Of a DNA stretch of 64,000 bases, positions 21,688 to 32,045 are shown in pieces. Within the stretch, counting starts at the first letter, position 1. Each line of letters opens with the position of its first letter. Source of the stretch: Lotus japonicus. Lineage: Eukaryota > Streptophyta > Magnoliopsida > Fabales > Fabaceae. Under the pieces are notes generated by a model, which ran no database searches, was not told where the DNA came from, and saw only the letters and a program-made list of their open reading frames with translations. The translations under genes and the position numbers were made by a program. The DNA lies in the NCBI RefSeq assembly GCF_012489685.1, contig NC_080046.1:20645304-20709303 (forward strand). Reading direction: 5' to 3'.

Positions 21688-22265
21688 CTTATGACTTCTA
21701 CACAGTCCTCTTCTTCTAGAGTGATAGTAGATACATTTCAATCCATGAATCATAAAGTATTTTTGGTATGAGATTGGACTCTAAGGCTATACTTTATGTT
21801 CTATTACATGAGAGATTTAAAAGAAGAGTTTGACTCTTAGGAAAATCTTCCCTTCAGATTGAAGTAGACAGTGGAGATGGTCTTTTGTGATTTGTGAACC
21901 GCGGGCTTCTTTCTTGTGAGCACTAAGGCTTCTCACTATGGTCATTTTTTTGCTACTACTGTAAGTCTTAATATCTTCTCTTTATACTTCTGAAAATTTT
22001 ACAAGATAAGGATAACTGTTGGAGTGTGTTCTTCACAGAGCTTTTAGTCGTTAGATCAAATGGTGCTTTTGTGTACTTGATGTCAGTTGTATTAAATGCA
22101 TGATACTATTTGATAAACACCTTTTTCCTAGAAAGGTGTAGTCTGTCAACTAGTAGGTGACATACGTTTGAGCTTCTACCCGTTGGTTGAGGACATAACA
22201 ATTTGATAGTAACACCAATGTACTTTAACTTTGTGCATTGTACTTATGTCAGAACATGTGGTCTT
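21688..22265. other. Intergenic or degraded retroelement DNA
   Basis: I see no gene. It lies between the candidate copia LTR and the solo-LTR-family fragment and may be the remains of a copia internal region. No coding similarity was recognised. Confidence 0.3.
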
Positions 22266-22590
22266 TGTAACACCCCGATTTCGGTCGCGTCACTTTAGTA
22301 ACCAAAAATCAAATAAAGCGGAAAAGCAGGTATTTTTTTTTCGTTTTCTTTTTAAATAAAAAGATTGTCGAAATAAAGACTCAACCCAATCGCGGTTAAC
22401 AGCGACTAATATACAATATAGGTACAGTCCTCCAAGAAAGTAAGTCAGCCCAAAACGGCCTCCAAAAGACTTCCTACGTCCGACAAACTCCCTGTGATCC
22501 TCATGGAAAGGAATCACACAAAAAGCTAATAGTCGGGGACCTACCCTAACCCAAGATAAGAAATGACAATCAGAGCTATGACAACGACAC
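22266..22590 (-). mobile_element. Fragment of the 4-kb solo-LTR family (3' end)
   Basis: It begins TGTAACACCCCGATTTCGGT at 22266 and follows the same course as the start of the LTR at 52354 (TCACTTTAGTAACCAAAAAT, later AATCACACAAAAAGCTA and TGACAATCAGAGCTA). Similarity stops near 22585, where copia sequence begins. It is a third, more divergent copy, truncated to about 0.3 kb. Confidence 0.75.
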
Positions 22591-22599
22591 CCGATATAC

Positions 22600-23062
22600 T
22601 ACACCCCCTATCAGCTGTAATAGTCTTGGTCAACATATCAGCTGGATTCTCTGATCCTAAGATCTTCAACAGAGATAATTCTTCATCATTGATAAGTTCT
22701 CTGATGAAGTGATACTTCATCTGTATGTGCTTGCATCTGGAGTGAAAGACAGGATTTTTTGCAAGGCAAATAGCACTTTGACTGTCACTAAACAATGGAG
22801 GAACATCTTGTTCTTTTCCCAATTCTTTGAGAAAACTCTTCAGCCATATCATCTCCTTGGCTGCTTCTGAAATGGCAACATATTCTGATTCAGTGGTTGA
22901 GAGAGCAACTCTATTTTGAAGTTTAGACTTCCAACTCACAGCGGTTTCTCCTAAGGTGAAAATATAACCTGTGGTGCTTTTTCCACCATCTGAGTCTCCT
23001 CCTAGATCTGCATCAGAAAACCCCTGTAAAGTGAGATCATTTCCTCTAAAGCATAGGCACAT
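22600..23062 (-). pseudogene. Ty1-copia RNase H domain remnant
   Basis: The minus-strand frame reads LTLQGFSDADLGGDSDGGKS, then TTGYIFTLGETAVSWKSKLQ, STTESEYVAISEAAKEMIWL, LFSDSQSAICLAKNPVFHSR and ILGSENPADMLTKTI. This is the copia RNase H domain with the acidic active-site residues still visible (SDAD, TESE, SDSQ). The frame is intact over about 150 codons, but reverse transcriptase, integrase and gag are missing. The 3' side (22600) abuts the solo-LTR fragment, so the ORF ends in chimeric sequence. Confidence 0.85.
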
Positions 23063-23417
23063 TCTTGAAGATCATCTCCAAAATGAATATACATTGCTTT
23101 TACTTTTCTTATGCGCTCTAAACAACTATTTCTTCTTGCAATTTGGTTTAACACTCGATCCTTGTAGTTCGACAATTTTTTATATTACTTCGATCGATCT
23201 ATACCCTTGTAGAATCTGTATCAGAAATTTTATAATAGAAAGTTATTCCCCATTATCATCAATCTAATCCTTGATTTTAAAATCTCTTCAAATGACTCAG
23301 ATTTGATGTTTTCACTTTTTCTGCTCAAATTTAATATCAAATCAACAAGAACATCATTTGATTATTTCATTGGTTGGAGCCTCCTCAAGAATGATGTTCA
23401 TAATTTAATCCTACTTA
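23063..23417. other. Intergenic, no gene seen
   Basis: AT-rich sequence right of the RNase H remnant, with no recognisable RT sequence. It is the target DNA of the MULE-like element that follows. Confidence 0.35.
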
Positions 23418-23427
23418 TATTAGAAAT

Positions 23428-24491
23428 GGTTAAATATGTTCGAGGTCCCTGAACTATGGTCAGAAATTGGTATTCGTCTCTCAACTAAATTTTCCTTGCT
23501 TTTCATCCTTTAACTTAGAAAACCAATTGGCTTCCATCCCTTTACCGGTTAGAGTGCTTACTTGGTGTGCCAGCTTGCGAGTAAGTGTTGACATGTAAAT
23601 TTTTTCATTTTTTCTTTTGTTTTTCCACTTAACATTAGTAATTACATTTATTTTTTTTCATTTTTTACCTTTTCCCCACTTTTTCCCCTTTCTAGAAGAA
23701 CTTGGATTGGATTTCTCCAATATCCATTTCTAGGATTCTTGAAAGAGAAGAACATAGGAAGGTTAAAGCTTGGTAGAGGATGAAGAGGGAGGCGACGCAG
23801 AGGAGTAGTTCGATGACACTTCGCAGTAATTTGGTCCCCACCCAGAAGAACGTTAACCCTAAATTTGGTCCCCACCCACATAATCCAAAAAGTCAACCCA
23901 AAAATCACAATTAAGCAAAGTGTTTTGGTCCCCCCACCCACAAAATTTTACATGCAACCTGAAACTTGGTCCCCACCCACAAATGTAACATCCCAGTCGC
24001 GATTACTCAAATGTTTTTGGTCCCCACCCACAAAATTCCCAAAATACAGCCAAGGTTTTGCGATTAAGAAAAGGATTTTCGTTCCCACCCACAAAATCGA
24101 ATTAGAAAACCATGAGAGAAGAATAGAAGATGCGGTACTTACCTCTTGTCTTAGATCTTTGCGATTTTGGGTATCAACGAAGGAGCGTGCGACGACGTCA
24201 CACCAGAGACCACATGAATGAACGATGTTACATGGATTGAGGATTAAAACCATATCTGAAGTGGAAAAGAGGGGGGAAAGAAAAATGTAATTACTAATGT
24301 TACATGGAAAAAAAAATGACATGTAAGCACTTACTTGCAAGCTGGCATGCCAAGTAAGCACTCTAACTAGTTAAGGGATGGAAGCCAATCAATTTTATAA
24401 GTAAATTAAGGATGGAAACCAATGAAAATTTAGTTGAGGAACGAATACCAATTTCTCACTACAATTCAAGGACCCCGACCATATTTAATCC
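23428..24491. mobile_element. Non-autonomous MULE-like element 1, 1064 bp
   Basis: Terminal inverted repeats of roughly 180 bp start GGTTAAATATGTTCGAGGTC at the left and GGATTAAATATGGTCGGGGT at the right (reverse complement). The 10-bp direct repeat TATTAGAAAT flanks it at 23418-23427 and 24492-24501. There is no transposase. Long TIRs and a TSD of 9-10 bp point to a Mutator-like element. The centre holds six spaced GGTCCCCACCCA motifs and a higher-GC stretch (24130-24230) of unknown origin. Confidence 0.85.
23831..24100. repeat. Six spaced GGTCCCCACCCACAAA motifs
   Basis: Copies start near 23831, 23864, 23924, 23965, 24016 and 24080, spaced about 33-64 bp, all in the same orientation. The last is degenerate (CGTTCCCACCCACAAA). 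They lie in the interior of MULE-like element 1. Confidence 0.8.
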
Positions 24492-24501
24492 TATTAGAAA
24501 T

Positions 24502-25903
24502 GGGATCCAGAGTCTTAAATCTCTCCATGATCAATATTTCCTAAACATATGACGATATATATCCATGTGAAACTTGATGTTTTGGCCGGATATAAAGCCA
24601 TCAAGCTCGAAAGCATCTCAACCAACCAAAAGGCATGCACATAAGCACTTGCTAAATGATGGACTGAATGACATGGATAAGATCATAAGAACATACTTCC
24701 CCGACTCGCTACTGATCGTTCGTGAGATGGCTGAGACTTAACGAACTAAAGTGAGAGAACCAAATGTCGCCTTTGTGCTTGAATTACCACACTTGCAAAG
24801 ACAACTGCTATGGACACCTAGGCTATAGATATCGGTTCTATCATTCATTTACAAACCATGCTCTGAAAATATTCTTCTTGGAACGTTTTTGAAGGGGAAC
24901 ATCTTCTTAGCTAATCACGAAGCATCAAGAATATCTAAAATGAACTCCTTCTCTATGTTCAAGATGTCAGCCATATTTTTCATTCCAAACATGTTAATAT
25001 CAAAAGAGAAGAAATTTGAAAGGAAATTGAAGAGAGATGATATCAATAAAGTTTGAAAAAGTTAAAAGGTTCAAGAGTGTAATAACTGATGCGGGGGAAA
25101 AGAAATTTTATAGACCCCAATCATGTGAAAGGTGATTTTTCATTAATGACGATGCATCACTGCTAAGTCAACTGATTGAAATTTGTAAATCTTAAAGAGC
25201 AACACCGAAAGTCACATGAGTAGGCAGCAAAATGCATATATATATATATCTAGGATAAAAAACAATTTTAAAGCGCCATGAAATATGAGTTCATACCTGC
25301 AAAGCTTGACATGCCTAAATCAACACCTAAGTTTGGGGACTCTTGATTCGACGAGTTACTAGGCCAAAAGACCCAAAGGCTTCGCAGCTGACCCAAATGA
25401 CTTGCAAAGCAGGCGCCCTAAGACGAACTACATAACCAAGTAAAGGAACATCGCTCCAGATGTGCAATGAGAGAAGCATGACGACACCAAGCTAACCATG
25501 CACTCAGAAGTTTTCACTTAAGGGCTTCTCATGCACTATACGCTAAACACATACTTCGGCCCTAGAAATACATGTTTCATCGTTCATTGACATAACATGT
25601 TATTCATTCTTAACATTTTACCTCGAGTTCTTCTATGACCATTGGATTCTCTCAATATCAATATACTAACTTGAGCGTCAGAGTGTCTTCTATAAGTAGT
25701 TAAGTACCCCAACAACTGCAACCAGCACCACCGCACTCTTATCACCTCTTGATCGTGCTCTCGATAACTTCTTGTTACAATTTCATTGTTTTTACAAATT
25801 TCTTTACAACTTTTTCTGCTATCTAGCATTAGTTTTAAAATACGTGTGCACACGCAATATATGTAATAATACAAAAAGATTGTATATATTATTTACATAT
25901 ACC
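24502..25903. other. Intergenic, repeat-like, no gene supported
   Basis: No convincing ORF. Part of this stretch should belong to the Helitron whose 3' end lies at 25939, but I could not find its 5' end. A short (AT)n tract lies near 25233-25249. Confidence 0.35.
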
Positions 25904-25939
25904 CGTGCAAGAGCTTCCACGGGTTATTAATTATTCTAG
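25904..25939 (+). mobile_element. Helitron 3' terminus (plus strand)
   Basis: CCCGTGCAAGAGCTTCCACG followed by GG is a hairpin (CCCGTG/CACGGG). A TTATTAATTATT spacer and CTAG with T after it follow. The body extends left. This end lies only about 170 bp upstream of the glycoside-hydrolase start codon, so the element forms part of that gene's promoter region. Confidence 0.6.
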
Positions 25940-26033
25940 TAAAAGTAAATAGAAAACATACGGATATATATTTGACATGCATGAATAAATTAAAGTAGCT
26001 AGATATTCTAAACCGAGTCACGAGTGATCGATC

Positions 26034-26044
26034 TTTATATATTT
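26034..26044 (+). promoter_or_regulatory. Candidate TATA box of the GH5 gene
   Basis: TTTATATATTT lies about 65-70 bp upstream of the ATG at 26107, a normal plant TATA-to-ATG distance for a short leader. Confidence 0.4.
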
Positions 26045-26106
26045 AGGCCAACGTTTGCACGGGCAAAGAGGACACTCGTGTCGTGACCGTGAGTAAGGAA
26101 GACTAC

Positions 26107-29100
26107 ATGTCGGTTCAAAGAAACAAACTACTACGCGTAATGGGTGGCAATTTCTCTCTTGCGTCAACAATGATAATGGCAATGGTGTTGATCCTCTCAG
26201 CTGGCATCACACTTGAAACCATTAAGCCTGTGGGTGCTCTTCCACTCTCCACAAGTGGGCGGTGGATTGTGAATGAAGGTGGCGGCGGCGGCGGAGAGAG
26301 GGTGAAGCTAGCGTGTGTGAACTGGGTGTCCCATTTGGATGCTATGGTTGTTGAGGGCTTGAGCCAACAACCAGTGGATGTGATTTCAAAGGGAATTAAA
26401 AGCAAGGGGTTTAACTGTGTGAGACTCACTTGGTCACTCTCCTTGCTCACAAATGATTCTCTTACAGTCAGAGAATCATTCCAGAATCTTGGCCTTCTTC
26501 AATCCATCTCTGGCATGCAGGCCAACAACCCCTCCTTCATCGATCTTCCCCTCATTAAAGCTTTACAGGTGCATTACTAATTACTCTCTTAGCTACTCAA
26601 CCAGATTATTTAATTTCTTTTTTGGGAAAATTGCACTAATTATGAAGTACTACTACATTTCATGATTTCAACTTCAACACACTTATTGTGGCTGGTTTGT
26701 TTTGTTGAAAACTTTTTTTATCAAGTGAGTGGAATTTAATTTGTTAACTTTCTTAAAAATAAACAAATCGAAATGAGTAATATATGTTAGAGAAGAGTGT
26801 GTTCTCCGAAATATATATTAATTATGTAAGAGTTTTGAATGATTTTTGTCTAAGTTAATTATTTTTATATTTAACATGAAACTTTTTAAAAAATTATTAT
26901 GACTTAAAAATGCATGGATGACAGTGATGAAAAATTGCTACTTTTCAATATAAATAGCTAAATTACCGTTATTTAATTTAACACCACCTGTTTATTTTGT
27001 CAGTGACTAAAATGCCAGAAAGAAGTGATAGAATTAGCTAAATGACCAAATGATTCTTTTTTAAATAAACGAGCTGATATTTAAAACCTGTACTATGCAC
27101 ATTTGTTATTTAACCAAGCTAGACGATGACGCGTTATTATAATAATTAATTAATCTCTCCATATATAGATATTCATTTTCCCACCAAATTGCCATTTGTA
27201 AGTAACAAATTGAACTACTCTATAGTATTTATATTTAGTAGTAAGATTAAGACCTACAAAACCTGGTCACTTCACAGGCTGTGGTGAAGAGTCTTGGAGA
27301 CAACGACGTGATGGTGATTTTGGACAATCACATAACCCAGGCAATGTGGTGCTGTAGTAACACGGACGGTAATGGGTTTTTTGGAGACCAGCATTTTGAC
27401 CCAAACCTATGGATCATGGGTCTTACCAAGATGGCAACCCTTTTCAATGGAGTCACCAATGTTGTAGGCATGAGCTTGAGAAACGAGCTGCGTGGACCCA
27501 AACAAAATGTCCCTGATTGGTACAGGTAAATAAATTGGTTAAATTTTTTTACTACTGTTTTAGACTTTTAGTCAATCACATCCTTCTTTTTAAGGAGTCA
27601 AATGAGTTTCAGCTCAATTATTCAACCAGGGGCGTAGCCAGGATTTGCACGTCGGGGGGACTATAGATCAAACAAATGATTTATATATGCATGCTTGGTA
27701 AAACTTAAAAAAATTATAGTGGACAAAAATAATGTAAAATTGCTTTTGTCGACTATCATTTTGCCTTAGCGTGATTTTTATTGTGTATCCAAACATTCAC
27801 AATTATTAAAAAGAATTTTTTTCCTCGTGAATTCAGAGTATGTTTGGATACGAATCACATTTATCGTTAAGTATGTTAAGGAAGAAAAATGTACCTTAAT
27901 ATGTTTTTATCTTTTTTAAAAAAGTCATGTAAACGTAATAAAGTATGTTATGAGTGTGAAACGTAATTAATGAAAATGTAGAAATGTGATACCTTTTCTA
28001 TTTCACTTTTGTGTTGAAACACAAGAATTACAAAACTTTTCACATAGAAATCTAATATTTTATACATTTTATCAAATATAATTTTTTCAATTGATATTTT
28101 TTATAAATAAAAGAAATATATAATTAGTTTGAGTATAAAAGATACCAACAAAAAAAACTGTGTTTGTTATCTAAAAAAACAATAGAAAATAACACATAAT
28201 AGTTAGTATGAAATATTTATCATAATGATCAATGATGTTAATATTTGGATGTATAAATAACTTAAAACGTCATTTAAAATTCAAGAGGTGCACCTAGTAT
28301 AATGGTAGTTCACTCTCACAATATTGTTTTGGGAATGGGTTCGACTCCGATTCAAATCAGTTGTCAATATTTTTTTTCGTTAAAAAAAACATATAACAGG
28401 AAAATCGAGATTCGAACACGGGACTCATTGATTGAAGGCAATAATGCTTGCCACTGGACCACCAAGTGACTTTTGATTTTTGCTAACTTTTATTTTATAT
28501 TATCTTTTCTACCGGTGCTAGAAAAAAATTTGCATAGTATCGCTATGAAAATTTAAAATTCCCGGGGGTGCAGAGCACCGGTAAGCCACCCCGGTGGCTC
28601 CGCCCCAGTATTCAACTCACTTTTTATATAGGTTGGGTCGAAAAATATAGGCTGATATTTAAATGATGTTTTTTTTTCTTGGCTCAACCTAATTCGATCA
28701 TCTAAATGGGTTGATACCGAAGTAAATCACATAGCTCGTGCGCCAACTCTTTTTTATTTTTTTTTGTCCGTAAAAAAGAATTAAAATAATGCTTTTAATT
28801 TATCAGAGACAAAATAAGTCGGTTTTTTATTAATGACACATTACTTTTTACACTTTTTGTGGTGATACATTGAAAAATTAAATTTTTCCACATATGTTTC
28901 TAATTTGTAATTAATACTTTTATGATTTTTTGTGTGAATTGTCATCAATTTTTTTTTTTTATTTTATATAAAAGTAAGTTAGTTGATCTAACCCGCCGAC
29001 CACCGCTTTTAGAAAGTTTAGTCAAGTTATGATTTTAGAGACTCACCATTAAAGTGAGGTAGTTCGAGTCAGATAATTTTTCTTCTAACTCATAGTGAGC

Positions 29101-31101
29101 AAAGTTCACTTTAAGAGACCCACTTCTCTTACTTCTACCTACCTTCAGGCCCAGGGTAAATTTTCCTCCCTCAATTTTGGGTATATGATAGATTGGCTCT
29201 AAATACAGTTACAACTTCATGTGGCCAAGTTATAGCTTCGCTACAAGAGATTGTTCAAATCACTCAAAGATTCGCCCCGGGTAAAATCATCATATTATAA
29301 GTGACATAATAAAATGTTAAAATGTTGTTGGACCACCTATAAAATATGGTAATTTTACTCAATAATTACCTTACTTAATTTAGATAACCCCAATTTGAAA
29401 TGACTACTAACACATCTCTTTCCTTTCTGCAATTTTCCTCCCCAGAAGTTTTTGGTATGGGATAGAATAACTCTAAATATAGATATAGCTTCATGTAGGA
29501 ATGATAAATTATTTTGTTTTGGATTTACATATATAGGTATATGTCAAAAGGAGCAGAAGTTGTACATGCAGCAAACCCAAATGTACTGGTCATTCTATCT
29601 GGCCTGAATTTTGACACAGACTTATCCTTCCTCGATAAACAGCCAGTGCAACTCACCTTCAATAAGAAACTAGTATTCGAGGCGCACTGGTATAGCTTCA
29701 GCAACACTCAAGCATGGACAACAGGGGATCCAAACCAAGCATGCGGGCAAGTCACTCGGAACATGATGAGAATGTCAGGGTTCTTGTTGCAACAAGGATG
29801 GCCATTGTTCTTGAGTGAGTTTGGGGTGGACATGAGAGGCACCAATGTGAACGACAATAGGTTCCTCAATTGCTTCATGGCATTAGCGGCTGAGCTTGAT
29901 TTTGATTGGGCTCTGTGGACATTGGCTGGAAGTTACTATACTGCACGTGGGATAGTTGGAATGGAGGAGTTTTATGGTTTGCTCAATGGGGACTGGAGCC
30001 AGGTTAGGAGTGAAAGCTTCTTGCAGAGGATATCTGCTGTTCAACTTCCTTTTCAAGGTACTATATTGAGTAAATACTCAATTTCATTCTTGAAGGTATA
30101 AGCATAAGTCAACTTAGTCACTAGAAGAGGGAACTACCCACGATTGCGTCTCAGTCAATTTAGTCTTTACATGGACTAACTTGACCGATGTTTTATCTAA
30201 CTGTAAGGACTAACTAGAATGACAGTCAACACAATAAGAAACCACAAAAATATTTCCTTCTTCTAGAGACTAACTTGCCCTCTAAAGCATTTCCCTAAAA
30301 AAACCTCAAAAAACTAACTAGCAAACAACATCCCCTAAAGTAATTTTGTTTTAAAATTCTCTGCCCTCATGAACCAAACATGAAAGAGTTATTTCCCCTC
30401 CCATCACCCCTCTTCATCAAACATCATGATATGAATTAAAATTCATTCTTTCCCTCTCCATCCCCTCCACAAAAATCCCTTGGGAACTTAGTTGAAATAG
30501 TTGAACTCTGCCTTAGAAAGTCCAACCCAAACTAGCTTATTTACCTTCCCGTTTTTTATCATGATTTCATCTATCCATGCCTATACATTGGTTGGATCAA
30601 ATTGAATTATATATTTTTATATCAAATATCGTTGTTAGCCATATCATATGTAATTGTATTTCCTCTTGACATGCAGGGCCATCAGAAGCTAAACCATATA
30701 AAGTGATTTTCCACCCATTGTCAGGCCTTTGCGTCTTAAAAAATGCACAGGACTTGCTGATCTTAGGATCTTGTTCGAATTCTGATATCTGGGAATACAC
30801 AGAACAAAAAATCCTATCAATGAAGGGTACAGATTTCTGTTTACAAGCTGCAGACGGAGAAGGAAAGCAAGTAAAACTTGGGAAAGAATGGTCAACTCCT
30901 AACTCAGCATGGGAAATGATCTCTGATTCAAATATGCAACTCTCATCTAAACTCAACAATGGTACCTCTAGTGTTTGTCTGGATGTAGACGCTGACAACG
31001 CCATTGTCACAAATGCTTGCAAATGCTTGAACAATGATAAAACATGTGACCCTGCAAGTCAATGGTTTAAACTTGTAGACAGCACAAGGAAGTTAACCTA
31101 A
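26107..31101 (+). CDS. Secreted glycoside hydrolase family 5 (cellulase-like) protein
   Basis: Four exons: 26107-26568, 27278-27525, 29537-30057, 30677-31101. All junctions are GT-AG and in phase. The 1656-nt CDS gives 551 aa, the usual size for the plant GH5 group. I chose the ATG at 26107; an in-frame ATG at 26140 would also keep the hydrophobic signal segment (ASTMIMAMVLILSAGIT). The catalytic barrel shows the acid/base in SLRNELRGP (Glu about 224) and the nucleophile in PLFLSEFGVD (Glu about 331). Family residues are also visible in ILDNH and FEAHWYSF. The C-terminal 140 residues (exon 4, LCLD/QWF-like repeats with Cys) look like a ricin-B-type carbohydrate-binding module. It probably hydrolyses a cell-wall beta-glycan in the apoplast; the true substrate of these plant enzymes is poorly known. 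A Gly-rich run follows the signal. Intron 2 (2.0 kb) contains a hAT element. No break is seen. Confidence 0.9.
27627..28608. mobile_element. Non-autonomous hAT-like element in GH5 intron 2, 982 bp
   Basis: The left end is CAGGGGCGTAGCCAGG and the right end (reverse complement) CTGGGGCGGAGCCACC. The 8-bp TSD TATTCAAC flanks it at 27619-27626 and 28609-28616. There is no transposase ORF. The 8-bp TSD and CA-GGGGCG termini fit hAT. Two convergent tRNA-like stretches lie near the right end (about 28290-28475). Confidence 0.85.
29061..29536. repeat. Diverged direct repeat at the end of GH5 intron 2
   Basis: TTTTCCTCCCTCAATTTTGG...ACAACTTCATGTGG near 29160-29225 is echoed by TTTTCCTCCCCAGAAGTTTT...ATAGCTTCATGTAGG near 29427-29500. 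The second copy lies just before the exon 3 acceptor. Confidence 0.5.
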
Positions 31102-31882
31102 AATGTTATCTATGTTACATATGTTTACTACAAATTAAATTAAAGTGAAAATAAAATTACAGAAACTACTGAGCTAGCTTTGTATTTGTCTCTCTAGCTA
31201 CCTTGCAGTCTTTAGGCAGAACCATGATTAATTAAGTAAGCATCTCCGTTTAAGATATTTAACATATATTACAACGAACATCTAACAATATATAAATGAG
31301 GAAGGGAAGGTGCTGAGCTGTTTTTCCAAATCTATGGGACACAAATGGGTATTTGAAGCTGAGGAGCTAGTAATCCTAAATGCTCTTCAATTTTGCAATG
31401 AATTTTCAAGATGCAAAATATTGAGATAGAGATTGATTCTTCTATCCCAGTGGGATCGGTGCGTGATGCCAAGAATAGGTAGAACATTGATTTCTTTTTC
31501 TTTTAGAATAAAGTTCTAAATTCTATTGTTTGTTGTTTTGTAAAATTTGAATAATATTCTTTATTATATTGTGCTTCAAAGTCTTCATGAATCCAATTCT
31601 TATCTATTTGCAAAGTTTCTCCACTTGTTAGCGTGTTTAAACTTGTGAAAATTGTTGGAGTAGAACTTGATTTATTGGATTCTTGATATATTGGCTGAGA
31701 GATTCACCTTTTGCTATGTCCAGTTGAGAATGATTGCTTTTCAAATTCTTATATTACAATGAATAAATTCTGTTGCTTTCGAGGAAAAATTTAGGAGAGT
31801 GAAGCTTTCATTTCTGATTTGTCAAAAAGAGTAATCCCCATAATTCATGTGCATACATGATACATACACCACATGACATGTA
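31102..31882. other. Convergent intergenic region
   Basis: 3' flanks of the GH5 gene (+) and the ABCB gene (-). It is AT-rich. A decayed LTR- or LINE-like patch around 31320-31500 is suggested by a non-conserved ORF only. No gene is seen. Confidence 0.35.
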
Positions 31883-32020
31883 TTTTTTTTTCGAGGTATA
31901 GATAATCCTCGGCTTGAGCTGGAACATTCAAGTTATAGTAGAACTAACTCTCACTGCAGGAATTTTTACATCCACGAGATTTGAACCCGATACTTCGCTT
32001 AAGATGAATGAAATCATGCT
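31883..32020 (-). mobile_element. SINE-like element
   Basis: Read on the minus strand, a pol III B-box-like GGGTTCAAATCTCGTGG is followed by a roughly 100-bp body and an A-rich end, CCTCGAAAAAAAA (T8 at 31885-31892 on +). No clear A box or TSD was found. It lies just downstream of the ABCB stop codon. Confidence 0.45.
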
Positions 32021-32045
32021 TTTTGGTTGGTCAAAACATCCCACA

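Noticed and set aside
25584..25874. 96-aa minus-strand ORF
   Set aside because: No similarity recognised, in repeat-like AT-rich DNA, no splice or promoter context.
26115..26450. Antisense ORF over GH5 exon 1
   Set aside because: Shadow of a real exon with a supported product on the plus strand.
28289..28365. Functional tRNA gene
   Set aside because: A/B box-like words are present, but I could not fold a cloverleaf and it lies inside a hAT element.
30597..31034. Antisense ORFs over GH5 exon 4
   Set aside because: Shadow of the coding exon with a consistent splice phase.
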